From Sva-07 sp963715285 (GTDB taxonomy: Bacteria; Actinomycetota; Acidimicrobiia; Acidimicrobiales; Ilumatobacteraceae), in the NCBI GenBank assembly GCA_963715285.1, contig CAVQRU010000044.1:1-64000 (forward strand): a stretch of 64,000 nucleotides of DNA, given 5' to 3'. Below, piece after piece: positions 58,147 to 64,000 of the stretch. The stretch's first letter is position 1. Every line of letters begins with the position of its first letter. A program made the position numbers and the translations under genes. A model generated the notes under the pieces. That model was not told the DNA's origin. It saw nothing but the letters and a program-made list of their open reading frames with translations, and ran no database searches.

Positions 58147-61104
58147 TCAGCGGGGGAGGACGACGACTTCGATGTACTGGTCGGCGGGGAGCCACGCGCG
58201 CAGGTAGTCGCGGAGCAGATCGGCATCGATCTCGGCGATCGCACGCGACTGCCCGAGGAAGTCGTCGAACGACGCGGTGCCGCCCGGATCGGTGAGCAGG
58301 CCGAGGACCTCGTCGTTGATCTGCTCGTTGCTGAACAGGACGAGCTGCTGACGGACGGTCTCGACCGCCGCGTCGAACTCGGTGTCGGTCGGACCGTTGT
58401 CGGTGAGGTCACCGAGCTGCGCGAGCACGGCCTGCTCCACCTCGTCGACGAGTTCCACGCCGGTCGTGTTCGAGATGTAGGTCTCGGCATTCGGGCTCGC
58501 GCCGTCGCCGACGCCGACCACGGCGAACGGTGAGTACGAATCGCCGAGTTCCTCGCGGATCGTGTCGGTGAGACGGTTGGTGATGATCTCCTGCATCACG
58601 AGCGCCGCCACGTCGTCGAGACGATCACCGCTCGCCGGAGCGGTGAACAGCAGCGACACACTGGCCTGCTCGCCCTCACCGGCGTTGACCTGTTCCTCGA
58701 CGACGCCGGCCGGCGGGGGCGGCTCGACGTAGTCGACCGTCTCGATCCGACCGGACGACGGCAGCGTGCCGAGGTAGCGGCGGGCGAGGTCGGTCGCCTC
58801 GTCCACGTCGAAGTCGCCGCTGAAGGCGAACGAGAAGTCGGAGGCATCACCGAAACGATCGCGGAACACACGGTCGATGTCGTCGGCGGTCACCGAGTTC
58901 AACGACTCGACGGTCGGCAGCAGAAATGCCGGATCGTCGTAGCGGGCGTCGAGGAGCGCATCGACCTGGGCGTAACCGGGCTCGATCGACGGATCCGCCG
59001 CATAGGCGAGCGCGTCGTCGAGGTACTGATCGAGCGCGACCGCGTCGACGCGGGGCTGTGTCATGTAGAGATGGATCAGCTGGAAGAGCACCTCGAGGTC
59101 GGACGTGGCGGCTGAACCGAACATCCCCTCGGTGAACGAGTCGATGCCGAGCTGTACTCCGACGTCCTTGTCGGCCAGGAAGGCGTCGAGCGCGACCGGG
59201 TCGTAGGTGGCGACGCCACTGTCGCCGACCACGGCGCCGGCGGCACCGGCGGCCGGGATGTCGGCGTCGTCGAGCACGTCGAGGCCGCCGGGGCTGCGCG
59301 CCTCGAACGCGACCCGGCCGTCGACGATGCTGGTGGTGTTCAGCGACACCTGCACACCGTTGCCGAACTCGAGCAGCGTCGGAGCAACGAGCGAGACCAC
59401 TCCGCCGTCGGAGAGCTGGTCGCTCGACCGTTCCTCCACCGGTTCGGGCGCCGTCATCAGATCGCCGTCGACGCCCGTGTCGTCGGGGCGCGGCTCGACC
59501 GAGCGATCGCGCATGCCGGCGGCCTGCGCAACCCACGCCGCTTCAGCCGGGAGCTGGTCGGCCTCGTTCTCGGGCACGACCACCATCACGTGGGCTCCGG
59601 TGGTCGCGAGCCGGTCGACGAAGCCGTAGGCGACCGTCTCCGGGCTCGCGCGGTCGAGGATCGCGTTGACCAGGTCGTAGTTGGCGTCGGCGGTGGGGAT
59701 CGGCTCGTCGGTGAGGACGTGGCGGACGTACTCCTCGGCGAAGTCGGCGTCCTGGCGCGAGTCGCGGCCGTCGTAGAAGGTGTCGATCGAGGTGCGCACC
59801 GACGACACCGCCCGGTCGACCTCGGCCTGGCTGAAGCCGTATCGGCGCACGCGTTCGTACTCGTCGAACACGGCCTGGGTGGACGCCTCGAGCGCGTCGC
59901 CGTCGGCGGACACCACGATCTCGGGCGCGTCGAGACCGCGGACGAAGCTGCTCGAGTCGACGCGGGCATCGTCGAAGGGCGCCTCGCCGCGCAGCGCGTC
60001 GTTGCCGAGCCGGGTGGCGATGATGTCGAAGGCCAGCGAGTCGAGGATCGACGCCTGGAGTGCCGCCTCGGGTGACAGGTCGTCGACCGGCGTCGTCGGG
60101 AGAGTGACCTGTGCGAACCCCTCGGCCACGTCGGGATCGGACACGATCACCACCTGCGGCTCGGTGGACGGTTCGACGATCAACTCTGGCCGTTCGGGCG
60201 ACGAACCGCGCGACACCAGGGGCGCGAACCTGTCGATCAGCCCCTGCTCGATCTCGCCGGGATCGATGTCGCCGACCACGATCACGGCGGCGTTGTCGGG
60301 TCGGTACCAGTCGTCGTAGAACGCCCGGAGCGGCTCGGCATCCATCGCCACGATCGAGGTGTCGTCGCCGATCGGGTCGCGACCCTCGTATGGCGATCCC
60401 GTGAGGAAGAGCTCCTCGAGCCCGTCGAAGATGCGGCCGTCGGAACTCGCCTCGGATCCGCGCCACTCGTCGAGCACGACCCCGCGTTCGGCTTCGACCT
60501 GAGCCTGGTCGATCGTGGCTGCCGACAACCACTGCTCCAGCACGTCGAGCCCGGTTTCGACGACGGCGTCGTCCTCGGTCGGCATCGTCAACTGGTAGAC
60601 GGTCTCGTCGTAGCTGGTGTAGGCGTTGATGTCGGCGCCGAAGGCCGCGCCGAAGCTCCGCAGCACGGCGATCAGTTCGTTCTCGGGGAACTGCTCGGTG
60701 CCGTTGAACAGCATGTGTTCGAGGAAGTGGGCACCGCCGGTCTGGGTGTCGTCCTCGAGTGCGGAGCCGGCGTCGACGACGAGGCGCATCTCGACCCGAC
60801 CCCCCGGGTTGTCGTTGTCCCGGATCAGGTAGCGCAGACCGTTGTCGAGTTCCCCGATCACGATCGCCGGGTCCGGGTCCGACACCGACGGCAGGCCGTT
60901 CGGGTCGGGCGCGGCGACCGGGGTCGAGCCGTCGATCGATGTGGGCGCGAGTGTGCTGGCAGGTGCGGCCGTGACCCCCGGCGCCTCGTTCGACTCGACC
61001 TCGGCGACGTCGGAGTCGGAGTTGCACGACGCGGCAATGAGACCGGCGGCGAGCACGGCCGCCGCCCAGCGCTGCATCTGCCGGGTCCGCCCGTGTCTGC
61101 TCAC
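58147..61104 (-). CDS. M16 family zinc metallopeptidase, probable lipoprotein
   Basis: 985 residues. A signal sequence (MQRWAAAVLAAGLIAASC) ends at a lipobox-like Cys near residue 27. The first M16 domain has the inverted zinc motif GGAHFLEHMLFNGTEQFPEN (HxxEH) with the third ligand in VEAERGVVLDEWR. Three further M16-like domains follow (VDRAVSSVRTSIDTF region, then VEFGNG-like FGNGVQVSLNTTSIVDG, and FRDRFGDASDFSFAFSGDFD). Two-repeat M16 proteins of this length resemble PqqL-type peptidases. It probably degrades peptides outside the membrane. Confidence 0.9.
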   Translation of the reverse strand: MSRHGRTRQMQRWAAAVLAAGLIAASCNSDSDVAEVESNEAPGVTAAPASTLAPTSIDGSTPVAAPDPNGLPSVSDPDPAIVIGELDNGLRYLIRDNDNPGGRVEMRLVVDAGSALEDDTQTGGAHFLEHMLFNGTEQFPENELIAVLRSFGAAFGADINAYTSYDETVYQLTMPTEDDAVVETGLDVLEQWLSAATIDQAQVEAERGVVLDEWRGSEASSDGRIFDGLEELFLTGSPYEGRDPIGDDTSIVAMDAEPLRAFYDDWYRPDNAAVIVVGDIDPGEIEQGLIDRFAPLVSRGSSPERPELIVEPSTEPQVVIVSDPDVAEGFAQVTLPTTPVDDLSPEAALQASILDSLAFDIIATRLGNDALRGEAPFDDARVDSSSFVRGLDAPEIVVSADGDALEASTQAVFDEYERVRRYGFSQAEVDRAVSSVRTSIDTFYDGRDSRQDADFAEEYVRHVLTDEPIPTADANYDLVNAILDRASPETVAYGFVDRLATTGAHVMVVVPENEADQLPAEAAWVAQAAGMRDRSVEPRPDDTGVDGDLMTAPEPVEERSSDQLSDGGVVSLVAPTLLEFGNGVQVSLNTTSIVDGRVAFEARSPGGLDVLDDADIPAAGAAGAVVGDSGVATYDPVALDAFLADKDVGVQLGIDSFTEGMFGSAATSDLEVLFQLIHLYMTQPRVDAVALDQYLDDALAYAADPSIEPGYAQVDALLDARYDDPAFLLPTVESLNSVTADDIDRVFRDRFGDASDFSFAFSGDFDVDEATDLARRYLGTLPSSGRIETVDYVEPPPPAGVVEEQVNAGEGEQASVSLLFTAPASGDRLDDVAALVMQEIITNRLTDTIREELGDSYSPFAVVGVGDGASPNAETYISNTTGVELVDEVEQAVLAQLGDLTDNGPTDTEFDAAVETVRQQLVLFSNEQINDEVLGLLTDPGGTASFDDFLGQSRAIAEIDADLLRDYLRAWLPADQYIEVVVLPR

Positions 61105-61214
61105 GGCGAGAGACTACGGCCCGCCACGGCGGTGGCGATGCCAGCACGCGCACGATCCGCGCCGGGGACACACCTCCCACGCCGAGACCGAATGCTGGTT
61201 GCGAGGGCAGACTG

Positions 61215-61991
61215 TTGGACGTGCAGCTTCCCCCGCCGGTTCCGTCTCCGCTGCGGATCCATGGGCTCACGAAACGCTTCGGGGCCACGACGGCGATCGA
61301 CGGGTTGACCCTCGAGGTTCCCCAGGGAGCGTGCTACGGCCTGGTCGGGCCGAACGGCAGCGGCAAGTCGACCACGATGCGCGCCGTCGTCGGGCTCGTG
61401 CGACCCGATGCGGGCACGATCGAGGTGTGCGGCGTCCGCGTCGACGACGACGTCCTCGCCACCCGCCGGGCGATGGGCGTGATGCTCGACCCGCTGCAGC
61501 TCTTCGACCGGCTCACGGCCTGGGAGTTCGTCGAGACGATCGGCGCATTGCGTGGCCTCGACGTCGACATCGCCCAAGAGCGAGCGACCGAGCTGTTCGG
61601 CGTACTCGACCTGCTCGACGACGCCGACCGCCCGATCGCCGGCTACAGCCACGGCATGCGCAAGAAGACCGCCCTCGCCGCCGCACTCCTCGCGCGCCCG
61701 CGGGTCGTGATGCTCGACGAACCGTTCGAGGGCGTCGACCCGGTGTCGACCCGGGCGATGCGACGGATGCTCGACCGGTTCCGCGCCGGTGGCGGCACCG
61801 TCGTGCTGTCGACGCACGTGATGGACATCGTCGAACGGGTCTGCGACCACGTCGGGGTGATCCACCGCGGCCGCCTCGTCGCCTCCGGTCCGATCGACCA
61901 ACTCCGCGACGGACGCCGTCTCGAGGACGCGTTCATCGACGTCGTCGGCGCCTCCGACGTCGACGACGAGGCGCTCGAATGGTTGAGCTGA
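61215..61991 (+). CDS. ABC transporter ATP-binding protein
   Basis: 258 residues. Walker A is GLVGPNGSGKSTTMRAVVGL, the signature sequence is reduced (AGYSHGMRKKTALAAALLAR) and Walker B is RVVMLDEPFEGVDPVSTRAM, with the switch His in VVLSTHVMDIVERV. The start is a TTG at 61215 or GTG at 61221. It is followed after 4 bp by its permease gene, forming a two-gene exporter operon; the cargo is unknown. Confidence 0.92.
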   Translation: MDVQLPPPVPSPLRIHGLTKRFGATTAIDGLTLEVPQGACYGLVGPNGSGKSTTMRAVVGLVRPDAGTIEVCGVRVDDDVLATRRAMGVMLDPLQLFDRLTAWEFVETIGALRGLDVDIAQERATELFGVLDLLDDADRPIAGYSHGMRKKTALAAALLARPRVVMLDEPFEGVDPVSTRAMRRMLDRFRAGGGTVVLSTHVMDIVERVCDHVGVIHRGRLVASGPIDQLRDGRRLEDAFIDVVGASDVDDEALEWLS

Positions 61992-61995
61992 CCGG

Positions 61996-63594
61996 ATGAG
62001 TGACGCTGCGGTGATCGCGCTGTTCGCCCGGCTGCGCTGGAAGATGCTGCGCGGCGTGTTGGCGTCCGACGGTGCACAGAAGTGGGCGGTGGCCATCGGG
62101 CTGATCGCCGCGGTGCTCGTGGGGTCGATCGCCGCGGCGATGGTGTTCGTGATCGGGCGCACCACCGACGACCTCGACACGCTGTTCGTGTCGGTGACCA
62201 CCGGTGCGGTGCTGGTCGTGATGATGATCGGCGTGATCGCCGGTGTCACCCAGCCGGTCGATCCACGCGTGCTCGCCACCGAACCCTTGACACGCCGCCA
62301 GCTCGGGATCGGGCTGCTCGCCGCGTCGGCAGCCGGTCCGCCCGGTCTGTCGGCGGTGCTGTTCGGCATCGGGCTGTTCGGCGGTGCCGTCGGCGGGATC
62401 GGATCGATCGTCCCGACCGCGCTCGCCGTCGCGGCGGTGCTCGCCACGCTGCTGTTGGTGTCGCGCACCACGATCAACGCGCTCGGTCTGCTGTCGACCC
62501 GGCATCCCCGCGCCGGCCAACTCGTGGTCGGGCTGTCGAGCCTGGCGTTCTACGCCGCGTTCCAGGTCGTGCCACGTGCGATGGCCGACCTCGACGACGC
62601 CGGCCGGGATCGCGTCGCCCGAGTGTTGGGGTGGACGCCGATGGGGCAGCTCGGGCGAGCCCTGGCCGAGGTCCGCGACCGCCCGTTGATCTCGCTGCTC
62701 CACACCGCCATCGGAACGGTGTGGCTGATCGGGCTGCTGTGGGTGTTCACCTGGAGCACACATCGCCTCATCGTGTCGGTGAAGGGATCCGGCACGAACC
62801 GGGCAGTCGGCCGCGACCGTCGCCGAACGGTGCAGACGGTCGCCCGCCGCCTGTGTGGATCCGGAGCGATCGGCTCCGTCGCCTGGCGCGGCGTGCTCAC
62901 CCGTTTCCGCACGCCCCGCACTGCGCTGGAGACGTTCACCGGCGCCGGCGTCGGGCTCGCGATCGTGCTGGTGCCCGTGCTCACCGGCCGCGAGGCAGGT
63001 GCCGGCGCCGTGCTCGTCGGAGGTGCGGTCCAGCTGGCGGTGCTCTTCATGGCGGGGAACAGCTTCGGTTCCGACGGGCCGGCGATGGCCGGCGAGTTGT
63101 TGACCGGCGTCGATCCAGCGGTCCTCGTGCGCGGCAAGGCTCGGTCGGTGGTGGTGTCGGCATCGCCGATCGCACTGATCGGCCCGCTGATCGCAGCGGC
63201 GATCACCGGGGAGTGGGACTACCTTCCGGCCGGTCTCGCCGTGGGCGTCGGCGCGTTGTTCGCGGGAGCCGGGGCGGCGATGGTCCAGTCCTCGATCGTG
63301 CCGATCGCGATCCCGGAGAGCGACAACCCGCTCGCCGGCGGCGACTCCGGCAAGGGCTGGTTTGCCGCGCTGATGCTCGCCGCGGTGCTGTTCTGCCTTG
63401 CCGTGCTGACGCTGCCGATCGCGCTTGCCCTGCTCTGGGCGATCGACCGGGAGTCGCTGCCGCTGGTCACCCTGCTCGCCCTGGCGACGCTCGGTGCAGG
63501 GCTGCTGGTCCAGCGCGGCGGCATCGCGCTCGCTGCGGGTCGGTGGCGCGAGCGCGGCCCCGAGTTGTACGCCGCCATCGTCCCCGCCCGCTGA
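61996..63594 (+). CDS. ABC transporter permease (membrane subunit)
   Basis: 532 residues with about 12 hydrophobic segments, such as AVAIGLIAAVLVGSIAAAMV, GAVLVVMMIGVIAGVTQPV, LAIVLVPVLTGREAGAGAVL and AALMLAAVLFCLAVLTLPIA. It lacks an ATP-binding domain and resembles the large permeases of actinobacterial ABC-2-like exporters. It is translated together with the ATPase at 61215. Confidence 0.88.
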   Translation: MSDAAVIALFARLRWKMLRGVLASDGAQKWAVAIGLIAAVLVGSIAAAMVFVIGRTTDDLDTLFVSVTTGAVLVVMMIGVIAGVTQPVDPRVLATEPLTRRQLGIGLLAASAAGPPGLSAVLFGIGLFGGAVGGIGSIVPTALAVAAVLATLLLVSRTTINALGLLSTRHPRAGQLVVGLSSLAFYAAFQVVPRAMADLDDAGRDRVARVLGWTPMGQLGRALAEVRDRPLISLLHTAIGTVWLIGLLWVFTWSTHRLIVSVKGSGTNRAVGRDRRRTVQTVARRLCGSGAIGSVAWRGVLTRFRTPRTALETFTGAGVGLAIVLVPVLTGREAGAGAVLVGGAVQLAVLFMAGNSFGSDGPAMAGELLTGVDPAVLVRGKARSVVVSASPIALIGPLIAAAITGEWDYLPAGLAVGVGALFAGAGAAMVQSSIVPIAIPESDNPLAGGDSGKGWFAALMLAAVLFCLAVLTLPIALALLWAIDRESLPLVTLLALATLGAGLLVQRGGIALAAGRWRERGPELYAAIVPAR

Positions 63595-63647
63595 CGTCAC
63601 GTTCGGTGTCGGACCCCCGACGTGGCGTCGCTCGGCCTGTCGTCCGT

Positions 63648-64000
63648 TCAGGCCCGCGCGAACGTGTCGATCATCAGGTGCACGTCGTCGGCGAGGGGAT
63701 AGAGGATCGGGCAGGTGCACCCGGAGGCGACGTACTCGTCGACCTTCGCTCGGACCTCGTCGGGCGTGCCCGATGCGGTGATCATCTGGACGATCTCGTC
63801 CGGCACGAGCTTGCTCGCCGCAACGACCTCATCGTGGGTTGCAGGCCAGGTGAGCACCTTGCCGATCTCGTCGAGGAGCTCCTGGGGCACGCCCGACGCC
63901 TTCATGATGTGGGGCTGCTGGCCGAGGTACTGCGTGACCAGCAGACGGGCACCGTCGAGCGCGGCCTGTCGATCGTCGTCGACGGAGCACACGATCAGCT
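63648..64000 (-). CDS. LLM class oxidoreductase, C-terminal part (cut by window edge)
   Basis: About 117 residues of the C-terminal end: CSVDDDRQAALDGARLLVTQ YLGQQPHIMKASG region, SKLVPDEIVQMITASGTPDE and the final VASGCTCPILYPLADDVHLM. This is the end of a luciferase-like F420 oxidoreductase. The frame continues open past the window edge, so the start lies outside. Confidence 0.8.
   Translation of the reverse strand, partial: LIVCSVDDDRQAALDGARLLVTQYLGQQPHIMKASGVPQELLDEIGKVLTWPATHDEVVAASKLVPDEIVQMITASGTPDEVRAKVDEYVASGCTCPILYPLADDVHLMIDTFARA

Noticed and set aside
61933..63720. 595-residue minus-strand frame opposite the ABC permease
   Set aside because: Highly charged, low-complexity sequence without domains; the plus strand encodes a regular multi-helix permease coupled to its ATPase.

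Overview
The window is GC-rich DNA from an actinobacterium, most likely a member of the Acidimicrobiia (Ilumatobacter-like). The pointers are several F420-type LLM oxidoreductases, two NDMA-dependent-type alcohol dehydrogenases, SigE-type ECF sigma factors, an LCP cell-wall ligase, GTG/TTG starts and many GTGA/ATGA overlaps. This is inference from gene content; no rRNA or tRNA gene was recognised.

Region 1 (1-24.4 kb) is an accessory region of small, mixed-orientation genes: VOC proteins, an AlkC-like glycosylase, a TetR/monooxygenase pair, hydrolases, LLM oxidoreductases, GrpB, a kinase-like protein and a methyltransferase. A complete IS256-family element (3558-4950) with an exact 8-bp target duplication lies against an ISL3-like transposase remnant. 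A coherent catabolic locus lies at 9.8-15.7 kb: gntR-enoyl-CoA hydratase is divergent from FAH hydrolase-extradiol-type VOC protein-SDR-FAD monooxygenase, around a 20-bp perfect palindrome. A family of about 80-90 bp dispersed repeats sits between genes here and was not seen after 24.4 kb.

Region 2 (24.45-29.44 kb) is a compact integrative mobilizable element: MobF relaxase-helicase, excisionase-like protein, DUF3800-like protein and tyrosine integrase. It is followed by an acyl-CoA dehydrogenase preceded by two operator-like repeats.

Region 3 (30.8-45.1 kb) is the most unusual part. It holds two paralogous ECF sigma factors, two paralogous heme-binding ferric-reductase-like membrane proteins, an ApbE flavin transferase, and Ala/Pro-rich membrane-anchored proteins, two of which share a C-terminal domain I do not recognise. 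Next come a very large secreted multicopper oxidase with GSGY-type repeats and Fn3 domains and a divergent response regulator/histidine kinase pair. Together they look like a cell-envelope redox system under dedicated sigma control.

Region 4 (45-64 kb) is housekeeping: acyltransferase-SGNH, cysS, a 71-bp tandem array, valS, an LCP protein, a MoxR/VWA pair, two alcohol dehydrogenases, an M16 peptidase, an ABC exporter and the end of an LLM oxidoreductase.

A recurring oddity is the single-base frameshift in otherwise intact genes: SnoaL-like, VOC, DUF3626, the Ala/Pro-rich protein, cysS, and about nine in the 5' part of the oxidase gene. Because cysS is normally essential, many of these are probably sequence or assembly errors rather than real pseudogenes.
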